From Caballeronia glathei (lineage in GTDB: Bacteria; Pseudomonadota; Gammaproteobacteria; Burkholderiales; Burkholderiaceae), in assembly GCF_000698595.1 (NCBI RefSeq), contig NZ_JFHC01000024.1:42496-106495 (forward strand): 64,000 nucleotides of DNA, in the 5' to 3' direction. The notes beneath the pieces are model-generated. The model saw only the letters and a program-made list of their open reading frames with translations, ran no database searches and had not been told where the DNA came from. Shown in pieces: positions 44,741 through 53,171 of the stretch; positions within the stretch are counted from its first letter, which is position 1, and every line of letters starts with the position of its first letter. The translations under genes and the position numbers were made by a program.

Positions 44741-45778
44741 ATGGCTCTCATTCGCCGCAACATCATTCGCCTGCTGTTGTTGTCCTTGCCGCTCCTGATG
44801 ATCGTCGATCTGCCGGCTGAGGCCGCGCGTGGAGACACGCTGGCTCAGGCCAAAGCGCGCGGCGTCCTGCGCTGCGGGGTGAGCGAAGGCGTGGCGGGGT
44901 TCTCGGCCATGAACGCAGCGGGGCGCTGGGCGGGCATCGACGTGGAATTCTGCCACGCGGTAGCGGCCGTGGCACTGGGCAACGCGGAGCGCGTCGCCTT
45001 CGTTCCGCTGAAGGCTTCGGCCAGGTTCCCCGCGTTGCGCACCGGCGGTGTCGACCTGCTCAGTCGCAACACGACGTGGACACTGACTCGGGAGAGTACG
45101 CTGGACGTGCGATTTCCCGGCATCCTCTTTTATGACGGGCAGGCCTTCATGGTCCCGAAGAAATCCGGGGTGACGAGCGTCGCGGGTCTCGACGGCACAA
45201 CGGTGTGCGTCGAAAAGGGCACATCGAGCGAGGTGCACCTCGCGGACTACTTCGCCGCCAGGAAGCTGAGCATAAAGCCGCTCGTGCTCGATTCGCCTAG
45301 CGAAGTGGCGAGCGCCTACTTCAAAGGGCTTTGCAGCGCCTATACGGGCGATGCCGCCCACCTTTCCGCTATTCGTCTGCTTGTCACTGGCCGTGCGCAG
45401 GAGCATGTAATCCTGCCTGAGCGGATTGCCAAGGAACCGCTCGGGCCGGTCGTCCGGGCCACGGACGAAATGTGGGTGATGCTGGTTCGCTGGGTGCTGT
45501 TCTCCCTGATTGCCGCCGAAGAGTACGGCGTTACGCAGGGGAACGTGAAGGAGCGCATGCGCGATCCGGCAATTGCGAGAGCGCTGGAGCCGGGGGCCGA
45601 TGTGAGCATCGCGATCGGAGTGGAACCGGGCTGGGTCGAGCGCGCGGTCCTGAGCGTAGGGAACTATGGCGAGATCTTCGAGCGCAACCTCGGTGCGCAG
45701 AGCCCGCTCGGTCTCGATCGCGGGCTCAACCGCCTATGGACACAGGGTGGCCTGATGTATGCGCCACCTGTGCGCTAG
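44741..45778 (+). CDS. AapJ-like amino acid ABC substrate-binding protein
   Basis: The 345-residue protein has a signal peptide (MALIRRNIIRLLLLSLPLLMIVDLPAEAA) and the general L-amino-acid binding protein AapJ pattern: RGVLRCGVSEGVAGFSAMNAAGRW, GIDVEFCHAVAAVALG, SRNTTWTLTRE and DGTTVCVEKGTSSE. AapJ normally works with AapQMP, but no aapQ, aapM or aapP follows; the next gene is a secondary transporter 17 nt away. The start is the ATG at 44741 with GGGG 5 nt upstream; a GTG at 44735 is possible. It could serve the HisQM-GlnQ system upstream. Confidence 0.87.
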   Translation: MALIRRNIIRLLLLSLPLLMIVDLPAEAARGDTLAQAKARGVLRCGVSEGVAGFSAMNAAGRWAGIDVEFCHAVAAVALGNAERVAFVPLKASARFPALRTGGVDLLSRNTTWTLTRESTLDVRFPGILFYDGQAFMVPKKSGVTSVAGLDGTTVCVEKGTSSEVHLADYFAARKLSIKPLVLDSPSEVASAYFKGLCSAYTGDAAHLSAIRLLVTGRAQEHVILPERIAKEPLGPVVRATDEMWVMLVRWVLFSLIAAEEYGVTQGNVKERMRDPAIARALEPGADVSIAIGVEPGWVERAVLSVGNYGEIFERNLGAQSPLGLDRGLNRLWTQGGLMYAPPVR

Positions 45779-45795
45779 TTCGCCGGGGCGCGCTC

Positions 45796-47136
45796 ATGAG
45801 CGAACTGCAGATCTATATCGTGCTCGGGGTGTTCGCCTCGGTGATCCTCGCGATCGCGTTCAACATCGTGGACATGGCCGTGGCCGCGCTGATAGGCGTG
45901 TGCGTGCTGATCGCGCTCGGCATATTGAACGAAGACGACCTGCTGAGCGCAACGAGCATTTCCGGAGGGCCGCTCAGTCTGCTCTTCGGCGGCATGGTGG
46001 TCGCGCGCATCCTGTCAACCACGGGTCTCTTCGAACTGATCGGCGACATCTATCTGCGCGCGACAGGCGGCAGCGGCAAGCGGTTCCTTCTCCTCTTGAT
46101 GGCGCTGGTCGCGCCCATATGCGCGTTCCTGCCCAACGCGACCACGGTCATCCTGCTTGCGCCCATCATCATCCGGGTTGCGACCGCGCTCGAAGCAGAC
46201 ATCGTCGGGCCGATGGTGCTGACCGCGATAGTCAGCAACGCCGCCGGGCTGCTGACGCTGGTGGGCGATCCGGCGACCTTTCTGATCGGCAGCTCGATCG
46301 GCATGAGCTTTGGCGAATATCTGCGGCGCGTGAGCCTTGGCGGCGTCCTGGCGTTGCTCGTCATCGTGCCGCTGTTGCCGTGGCTGATGCGCGACATCTG
46401 GCGTCTGCGCCGGCCGCTTCCTCCCCGGATTGCTCACGCGCGGCTCGGCCGGCCGGTCTACGCCGCATGCGCGCTTGCGGTACTCGCGACGATGATCGTC
46501 CTGTTCGTTCTTGGCGAGCGTCTGCCGACGCGTGTCGTGCCTCCGATGGTCGCGATGATCGCGAGCGCGCTGGCCCTGCTGGTGGGCTTTGCCGCAAAGG
46601 TCGAGCCTACCGACAACGTCTTGCGCGACGTCGACTGGAAGACGCTCCTGTTTCTGGGCTGCATCTTTTGCCTCGTCCAGGCGGTGGCGAAGACGGGGCT
46701 GCTGCCGCAGCTGGCGCTCAAGCTCTATGCAGTGTTTGGTACCGAACTGACGCTGGTTGCGTTGACGCTGATAGGCGGTATCGGGCTGCTTTCGGCCGTG
46801 CTCGCCAACGTGCCCGTCGCCGCGGCGTCGATCCTGGTCGTGAAAGGCTACCTGGTAGCAGCCGAAGCCGTGCCCGATGCCGCACTGAGCGCCAGCTTCA
46901 CCCAGTGGCCCGCGGCCACGATTCCGGTGTTCGTCGGAATGATGTTCGGCGCGACGCTGGGCGGGAACGCCACGCTCATCGGCGCGTCCGCCAACATCGT
47001 GTCCGCCGGCATTTGCGCGCGCCATGGCAGGGCGCTCACATTCTCGACATTCCTGCGCTTTGGTCTGCCCATCACCGTGGTGCAGCTCGCTGCGTCGGCG
47101 GTTTATGTCCTCGTGCTGTCGCGGTGGGTGAATTGA
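45796..47136 (+). CDS. ArsB/NhaD (P-protein) family permease
   Basis: The 446-residue membrane protein has about 11-12 helices and the internally repeated motifs of the ion transporter superfamily: CAFLPNATTVILLAPIIIR (about 115-133), LTLVGDPATFLIGSSIGMSF (about 155-175), and in the second half AVLANVPVAAASILVV and GATLGGNATLIGASANIVSA. These proteins move anions or cations, for example arsenite, citrate or sodium. The start is 17 nt after the AapJ-like gene, so they form a two-gene unit, an odd pairing because secondary carriers of this family do not use such binding proteins. Confidence 0.83.
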   Translation: MSELQIYIVLGVFASVILAIAFNIVDMAVAALIGVCVLIALGILNEDDLLSATSISGGPLSLLFGGMVVARILSTTGLFELIGDIYLRATGGSGKRFLLLLMALVAPICAFLPNATTVILLAPIIIRVATALEADIVGPMVLTAIVSNAAGLLTLVGDPATFLIGSSIGMSFGEYLRRVSLGGVLALLVIVPLLPWLMRDIWRLRRPLPPRIAHARLGRPVYAACALAVLATMIVLFVLGERLPTRVVPPMVAMIASALALLVGFAAKVEPTDNVLRDVDWKTLLFLGCIFCLVQAVAKTGLLPQLALKLYAVFGTELTLVALTLIGGIGLLSAVLANVPVAAASILVVKGYLVAAEAVPDAALSASFTQWPAATIPVFVGMMFGATLGGNATLIGASANIVSAGICARHGRALTFSTFLRFGLPITVVQLAASAVYVLVLSRWVN

Positions 47137-47401
47137 CAGGCTTTGGAATCGCCTGGCGCCTATGGCTCGTCATGCACATGCCACGTGACGGACCGGGGCA
47201 TTGGCGAAACCGCGTGTTGCCGGGGACATGTGGCGCGAGCAGCGATCGCGGCTTTGCTCTCCCCAGGAGGCCTGCGATGGTCTAACATTTATTTAAAGCC
47301 ACACTGCGACAGAAACACGGATAGCCATTTTTCAGGAACCTGCAACGGCAATATGAAATCCGCGCGTAATCTGGCATCGTGACACGTTGGAAGGAGCAGC
47401 C

Positions 47402-48739
47402 ATGACCCGGTGGAGTGACCGACTGTCTCTCGCGGTCTGTATGTGGTTCCTCGTAGCGCTGATGATGAATTCTCGCGGCGTAAGCGCGCAGGGTGAGCCG
47501 CCGCCACCGACCTTCAAGCCCGAAGAAATAGAGGCTCTGGTTGCGCCGATCGCACTCTATCCGGACTCAGTGTTATCCCAGGTTCTGATGGCTTCGACCT
47601 ATCCGCTGGAAATCGTGCATGCCGCGCGCTGGGTCAAGGCGAATCCGAAAATCACGGGCGATGCAGCGGTGAAGGCGGTAGAGAATCAGCCGTGGGATGT
47701 GAGCGTGAAATCGCTGGTCGCGTTTCCGCAAATCCTCGAGCCGATGAACGACAAGCTCGACTGGACACAGAAGCTCGGCGACGCGTTCCTCGCGCAGGAG
47801 AAGGACGTGCTCGCTGCGGTGCAGCGACTGCGCGCACGCGCTCAGGAATCGGGCAACCTGAAGTCCAATGAACAACAGAAGGTGATCGTGGAGCCTCCGC
47901 CCGCTGGCGGGCAAGTCACGCAGACCATTGTGCGCATCGAACCGGCGAACCCTGAGGTGATCTACGTGCCGGCCTACAACCCGACGGTCGTGTACGGCGC
48001 GTGGAGCTATCCGTCATATCCTCCGTATTACTGGCCGCCGTCGCCGGCTTACTATCCCGGCGCCGCGCTTGCCACCGGATTTGCCTGGGGGATCGGCCTT
48101 GCCGCCGCGGGAGCCATCTTCGGAAACTGCAACTGGGGCGGTGGGGACGTCAATATCAACGTCAACAAGGCAACCAATATCGATCGCAACTTCGATCGGA
48201 CCAAGGTCGAGGGTGGAAAATGGCAGCATGACTCGAGCCATCGCCAGGGCGTCGCCTACCGGGACAACGCATCCCGCGAGAAATTTGCAAGGAATACCCC
48301 CGGAGCCGACGCGCGCGGCGACTTCCGTGGCCGCACCGGCAGCACGGGCGACCGCACCGCCGTAGCCGACCGGGCTGGCGCGGGCAATCGCGCGGGCAGC
48401 ACCAACAACGCGGGGGCGGGCAACCGGGGGGGCGGAGCCAACAATGCCGGTGTTGGTGCCGGTGCTGGTGCCGGCGTCGGTAGCCGTGGCCGTGAAGGGA
48501 GTACTGCCAATGCCGGCAATCGCGCGGCGGGTTCCGACCGGCCCGGTGCGGGAGGCGGTGGCGGAGGCTACGCAGGCGCCGGTCGCGACAATGCGTTCCA
48601 GGGTGTGGGTGCCGGTGGCGCCTCGCAGCGCGATTTCAACCGCGGCCAATCCAGCATGCAGTCTTCGAGCTTCGGCAGGGGAGGCGGTGGCGGCGGTGGC
48701 GGCGGGATGCGAGGGGGCGGTGGCGGACGTAGGCGCTAG
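47402..48739 (+). CDS. DUF3300 domain protein with glycine-rich tail
   Basis: The 445-residue protein has a signal peptide (MTRWSDRLSLAVCMWFLVALMM..., cleavage near SAQG), then a DUF3300 domain (about 40-200: LVAPIALYPDSVLSQVLMAS, YPLEIVHAARWV, NDKLDWTQKLGDAFLAQ, VIYVPAYNPTVVYGAW). From about 280 on it is low-complexity, rich in Gly, Ala, Asn and Arg, ending in poly-Gly and RRR. Its role is unknown; it is probably an exported or outer-envelope protein. AAGGAGC precedes the ATG. It is 12 nt before a DUF2950 gene, a conserved pairing. Confidence 0.9.
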   Translation: MTRWSDRLSLAVCMWFLVALMMNSRGVSAQGEPPPPTFKPEEIEALVAPIALYPDSVLSQVLMASTYPLEIVHAARWVKANPKITGDAAVKAVENQPWDVSVKSLVAFPQILEPMNDKLDWTQKLGDAFLAQEKDVLAAVQRLRARAQESGNLKSNEQQKVIVEPPPAGGQVTQTIVRIEPANPEVIYVPAYNPTVVYGAWSYPSYPPYYWPPSPAYYPGAALATGFAWGIGLAAAGAIFGNCNWGGGDVNINVNKATNIDRNFDRTKVEGGKWQHDSSHRQGVAYRDNASREKFARNTPGADARGDFRGRTGSTGDRTAVADRAGAGNRAGSTNNAGAGNRGGGANNAGVGAGAGAGVGSRGREGSTANAGNRAAGSDRPGAGGGGGGYAGAGRDNAFQGVGAGGASQRDFNRGQSSMQSSSFGRGGGGGGGGGMRGGGGGRRR

Positions 48740-48751
48740 GGAGACACAAGC

Positions 48752-49669
48752 ATGCAGGCACGACTACGATTTTCCGCGGCCCGGCTCGCCGCCATCAGCA
48801 GTTCAGTTGCCGTGGCGCTTGTGCTCGGCCTCGGGTCGCCCGCGGCTGCCCATGCGCAGAAGGAGTTCAGGTCCCCGGAAGAGGCAATGACCTCGTTCGG
48901 CAATGCCGTTGCCAACAACGACGAGGCCACGCTGAAGGCTTTGCTGGGTGCCAACTTTCGGGAGATCATCCCGCCTGTGGGTGCCGAAATCCGGAGCCGC
49001 TTCCTGACGGCCTGGGACACGTCTCACGCGCTTCGGCCGAAGGACAGCGAACATGTCGACATCGCGGTAGGCAACGACGGCTGGACACTGCCCATCCCGC
49101 TCGTGAAGACTTCAAAGGGCTGGCATTTCGACACGCGGACCGGGGCCGAGGAAATGCGCCTGCGCCGCATCGGGCGCAACGAGCTTGCCGTTATCCAGAC
49201 GATGCTGGCGGTCTACGATGCGCAGCGCGAATACGCCATGACGGACCACGACGGCAGTGGCGTGCTTTCCTATGCGAGGAAGCTGTCGAGTTCGCCCGGC
49301 AAGCGGGATGGTCTGTACTGGCCGACAGGCCCCGATGACAAGCCGAGCCCCCTTGGCGCTGCCTTCATGACGGCGGGCACGCGCAATCCCGCGCAGCCGG
49401 GCTACTACGGCTACCACTACAAGCTGCTGACCTCGCAAGGCTCGCATGCCCCGGGCGGCGCCTATGACTATGTTGCGCACGGCAAGCTGTTCGGCGGCTT
49501 CGCCGTCATTGCCTGGCCCGCCCGCTACGGAGATACCGGCATCAAGAGCTTCATGGTCAGTCATGACGGGCAGGTCTACGAGCGCGACCTCGGCCCCGAA
49601 AGTGCAAAGCAGGCGGCAGCGATGACATCGTTCGACCCCGACCCCGGGTGGGCAAAGGTGTCCCCTTGA
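48752..49669 (+). CDS. DUF2950 domain protein
   Basis: The 305-residue exported protein has a signal peptide (to about residue 35, AAAHAQ) and a DUF2950 domain covering the rest: FRSPEEAMTSFGNAVANND, WHFDTRTGAEEMRLRRIGRNELAVIQTMLAVYDAQREYA, and PGYYGYHYKLLTSQG. Its role is unknown. It follows the DUF3300 gene by 12 nt and should act with it in the envelope. Confidence 0.9.
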   Translation: MQARLRFSAARLAAISSSVAVALVLGLGSPAAAHAQKEFRSPEEAMTSFGNAVANNDEATLKALLGANFREIIPPVGAEIRSRFLTAWDTSHALRPKDSEHVDIAVGNDGWTLPIPLVKTSKGWHFDTRTGAEEMRLRRIGRNELAVIQTMLAVYDAQREYAMTDHDGSGVLSYARKLSSSPGKRDGLYWPTGPDDKPSPLGAAFMTAGTRNPAQPGYYGYHYKLLTSQGSHAPGGAYDYVAHGKLFGGFAVIAWPARYGDTGIKSFMVSHDGQVYERDLGPESAKQAAAMTSFDPDPGWAKVSP

Positions 49670-49908
49670 TGCACCACGCCGCGTGGACGAAAAGGCACCA
49701 CGATGGCGCACCGGCTTTGACCGGTCAAACGAGGACCATTCGCATCAACGCACTTGCGCTTTGCTGCCGGCGGCGCATGCGTGACCAGGAAAAGCACGGA
49801 ACGCTTTTGTGAAGGCGAGGCGGGCATCGAAGAAGCGATCGAATAAGCGATCGACCCGCCGCGCTGGAATTTCGGCTCGTGCGGGCATGCCGTAAATGAC
49901 ATGTCCGG

Positions 49909-50901
49909 CTAGAAACTCATGGCGAATCCAAACGACACACCGTGTACGTTGTGTCCGAAGACGTACCGCACCATCGCGCGGGTGCGCGTGACGATCACGG
50001 GGTACTTGCTGCTGTCGAGTTCGAGACCGACCCCGAGCGATGTGAGGTCATTGAAGCCGAGCACGCCGGCACTCTCGCCGAAGTAATGCGAATAGGCGGT
50101 TTCCAGCACGTAGCGTACGGGTTTGTCGAGGGCGTGAAGGCCCGTCGGCGCGCGCCATCTTGCCCACAGGCTGAATTGCTGTGCCGTCGCCGAACCTTGA
50201 ACAGCCTCGGAGGAACTGCCGAAACTGCGCAAGTAGATGTCGGTGGCACGCAGTTCGACATCGATTTCATAGCTTTCCCGGTAACGCTCATAGTCGAGCA
50301 TGAGCGATCCGCCATAGCCGTACGCGTTGAGCGCGCCATCCTCCAGAAACTGGAGGTTCGCGTCCTTTGCACGATTGATGATCGACTGCGCCACTCTCAG
50401 GTCGCTCGCCACGCGGCCCAGCGTGCCGTTGAGGATCGGTCTGAACCGCAGTTCGTCAGTAATGGGGAAATCCCAGCCGATACCGATTGTCGTACTGGCG
50501 GTATTCCATTTGGCGGGAAGCGGCCGCTGTGTGGACCCGTCGGTTGCGATGAAGGTCGGATCGTAGCGGCTATAGGCTACCGTGCCTTCCAGATAGAGCG
50601 GAAAGGTGCGGCTGATCGTAAAGCCGCCCCCCAGTTGCGTCTGACCAAATCCGGGATTTCCAGTGGCGCCGCTGTTGATCGATAGCGAACTTGTCGTGAC
50701 ATCCGGGACGGTTGTATACGTCATGACGGCCAGGACCGCGTCGGCGTGGCCCTTGACGTTTGCACCCACCACTTCCCGGCTTGGAGGTGCATTGGGTGTG
50801 GTCTGCGCGTGGACTGTGCCGTAGAGGACGAAGGTGAGGGCACACCATGCGGGCGTTGTTTTGCGACGAGATAAGGAGCGTTTGGATTTTGGCATGTCCA
50901 A
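49909..50901 (-). CDS. Putative outer-membrane beta-barrel protein
   Basis: The 330-residue protein has a signal peptide (cleavage after TVHAQ, about residue 33) and alternating amphipathic strands ending with an aromatic residue (VSFGFAMSF), the usual barrel C-terminal signature. It contains many strand-like YxLxxT and Gly-rich turns, for example YLEGTVAYSRYDPTFIA and YGYGGSLMLDYERYRES. I do not recognise the exact family. It is monocistronic. Confidence 0.72.
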   Translation of the reverse strand: MDMPKSKRSLSRRKTTPAWCALTFVLYGTVHAQTTPNAPPSREVVGANVKGHADAVLAVMTYTTVPDVTTSSLSINSGATGNPGFGQTQLGGGFTISRTFPLYLEGTVAYSRYDPTFIATDGSTQRPLPAKWNTASTTIGIGWDFPITDELRFRPILNGTLGRVASDLRVAQSIINRAKDANLQFLEDGALNAYGYGGSLMLDYERYRESYEIDVELRATDIYLRSFGSSSEAVQGSATAQQFSLWARWRAPTGLHALDKPVRYVLETAYSHYFGESAGVLGFNDLTSLGVGLELDSSKYPVIVTRTRAMVRYVFGHNVHGVSFGFAMSF

Positions 50902-51396
50902 GTACGTCGTTACCGGTTGGCCGTTTCCATCACCTCAAAGAACTGTCGATGCAAGTGCACAGATGGTCTATACCACAATCGCCGCCATATTGGACGCGCG
51001 CTTTCGGTATTGATGTGCCATGAAGTTACAGTGTCGAACGGGGCCGAGTCCTGACCCGTATGCACAATCGGCAAGGGAATGGGGATGGCCAGCCGGGGCT
51101 TCATATGGCAGCGGACCCGTGGACCTTGCTCAGGTTGACGGAATCAGGATCGGGCAAGCCTCGGACGAATGAGTGAGAATGGTTTGAAGGCAGCGCACTG
51201 CGCCCGCGAGCATTCTCCGGAAGACGCCGGGGGGCTTGAAAACTCGGACCGAACTGTGTAGAACGATCGGACATGCGACCGCACGTGCTGCGCGGCTTGA
51301 AGTTGTGGATACGGAACCTGTTTTGGAAGAACCGAACGATCCAGGTGCACGTAGTGCCGTCCCGCAAAGATTGGCCGGCCCGTCAGGAGACACAAT
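50902..51396. other. Intergenic region, 495 bp, no gene seen
   Basis: It lies between a minus-strand barrel gene and a plus-strand hypothetical gene, so it should hold two divergent promoters. No reading frame or repeat was convincing. AGGAGA at 51385-51390 is the ribosome binding site of the next gene. Confidence 0.4.
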
Positions 51397-52416
51397 GTGG
51401 GCATTTTCGGTTGGCTGAAGCGCAACGAGCGCGCGAGTGCGCAACCCGCTGACGAGCGGGTGACGGCGACGCTGAATCGAATCGTGCATCTCGACCCGCA
51501 GCTTGCGCTGGTTCAAAAGTACCGTGCCCGCATGGCGCCCGCTGTCGGAACGTGCATCGACCATGTCGGAAGGCTGGTGGCCTCCTTGCCCGGATCGCGA
51601 GATGCCAATGCCGCTTCATGGTCATCGGATGCCTGTATCCACGCTTTCTTTGCGATTCCAGACGACGTAGCGCTCGTATTCAGCCGCTCGCACGACATGC
51701 GGGCCTTTTTCGCTGACAATCCGGACATGACGCACGCATATGCGGTGCTCAGCATGGCGATGATCGAGCGCCGCGTGCTGGGTGTCGCGCAAGTGGGGGA
51801 ACACGCCCGTCCGGACGTGGTCCAGACGACGGTCAGCTTCAGCGATCACCGGGTCAGGATTTGTGCCCGCACGGACGCTGAACTGCGGGACGACATCGTG
51901 CGACGTGTCGTGGACCAGCTGGTGCTCGACGGCCTGCAGGGCGTCGCCGACGACGCTTCGCGAAGAGAAGTGCTCGAGGAGGAGCGTGCGCTGCTCAGGA
52001 CGCGGCTTCAATTGCTCGAGCGTCAGGGCGCGGGTATGAGTGCGGTTCTCGGCGGCGAGCCTGCGGTGGATGTCGGCGAGCTCGCCCGGCTGCAGGCGCG
52101 GATCGAGGAAAACAGCCGTAACCTCGAAAACCTCGGATTGCCGATGGACGCACTCGAACGAAAGTTCGATCACGTTCACGATGTGCTCGCGGCGCCGGCT
52201 TCGCGCATTCACGTCGACGTAAAGCGATTGCGCCTCGACAAGATGAATGTCGTGATGACCGATGCAAGCTCGCAGCCGGGCGACGAAATCGAGTTCCCTT
52301 TGGCGCGGATTCCGGGGCCATTGCAGGAGACGCGGGCGTTTTCAATCGTGCGCTTTGCCCGCACGGACCTGCTTCCGACAGGCAACATGTTCGATGAGGC
52401 GGCGCGGCTCCTCTGA
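51397..52416 (+). CDS. Hypothetical cytosolic protein with coiled coil
   Basis: I do not recognise this family. The 339-residue protein starts at a GTG behind AGGAGA. Residues 1-60 and 60-160 are globular with no signal peptide. About 185-260 is a Glu/Leu-rich helical segment (EEERALLRTRLQLLERQ, then LARLQARIEENSRNLENLG) likely to form a coiled coil. The last 80 residues are beta-rich (VDVKRLRLDKMNVVM, FPLARIPGPLQ). The composition and strong start are those of a real gene. It stands alone. Confidence 0.75.
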   Translation: MGIFGWLKRNERASAQPADERVTATLNRIVHLDPQLALVQKYRARMAPAVGTCIDHVGRLVASLPGSRDANAASWSSDACIHAFFAIPDDVALVFSRSHDMRAFFADNPDMTHAYAVLSMAMIERRVLGVAQVGEHARPDVVQTTVSFSDHRVRICARTDAELRDDIVRRVVDQLVLDGLQGVADDASRREVLEEERALLRTRLQLLERQGAGMSAVLGGEPAVDVGELARLQARIEENSRNLENLGLPMDALERKFDHVHDVLAAPASRIHVDVKRLRLDKMNVVMTDASSQPGDEIEFPLARIPGPLQETRAFSIVRFARTDLLPTGNMFDEAARLL

Positions 52417-52573
52417 GCTTCGCGGGAGAGAGGGTATGCGCGTAAAGGCACCGGGCCCGCAGCGAATCGCGCGCCGGACGTGGACGACAGTTGATGAAGC
52501 ATCGGGCCAACCGATCGATCTGGCCTCGCAACCCGTTCACACGACGAGAATTCCAACCTTGTGGAGGCTGTCC

Positions 52574-52972
52574 ATGTCGATGACATCTCGCGCGGTGACG
52601 CGCGGCTTTGCTGGCTTGATTGCGGGTGTGGTGCTGGTTGCGTGGGGATCGCCGTCATGGGCCCACAATCTCAGCTTCCTCAACGACACGCCGCTTACCT
52701 ACATGAAAAAAGAGGACCGCCAGGCGCTGAACAGCGCGGCACAGGTGGCGCTCAACACGAAGCAGGACGGGGAGTCGCTCGACTGGAGCAACGCGGGAAC
52801 GGGCAATCCTGTGAGCATCAAAGGCACCGTCACGCCGCGAGATACGACGAAACACGGTGACGTGACCTGCCGGCACGTGACGCTGGTCGCGAACGCAAAA
52901 GGGCAGTCCCAGTCCTGGACGCCCAACGTATGCAGGACGGGAAGCGGCGAGTGGAAGATACAGAAGAAGTAG
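52574..52972 (+). CDS. Surface antigen-like protein (RT0821/Lpp0805 family)
   Basis: The 132-residue protein has a signal peptide (cleaved after WAH, about residue 31) and a domain resembling the 17 kDa surface antigen C-terminus: NDTPLTYMKKEDRQALNSAA, GESLDWSNAGTGNPVSIKGTV, and a pair of cysteines (VTCRHV, NVCRTG) that may form a disulfide. TGGAGGC 6 nt before the ATG sets the start. The family's role is unclear; it is probably periplasmic or outer membrane-associated. Confidence 0.75.
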   Translation: MSMTSRAVTRGFAGLIAGVVLVAWGSPSWAHNLSFLNDTPLTYMKKEDRQALNSAAQVALNTKQDGESLDWSNAGTGNPVSIKGTVTPRDTTKHGDVTCRHVTLVANAKGQSQSWTPNVCRTGSGEWKIQKK

Positions 52973-53171
52973 CACGGCCTCGTGTACTCACGCTGGGCGG
53001 TCGGCCTCGCGGTTGCGAGTCCGGCCTGCCATCGAGGTCACACCCTGTGGCGAAAGCACTTCCTGTGCTTCGGCTCCGGCTGCGCCGCATCACGACGCAT
53101 GCGCAACGCAGAAAAAGGGAGATCGCAGTCCACGCAGCCCGGATGCGAGAACCGGAGGCCAGCCAGGATGT

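Noticed and set aside
48310..48739. Repeat-rich DNA in the DUF3300 gene as a repeat array
   Set aside because: It is in-frame Gly/Ala/Asn coding sequence rather than an independent repeat element.
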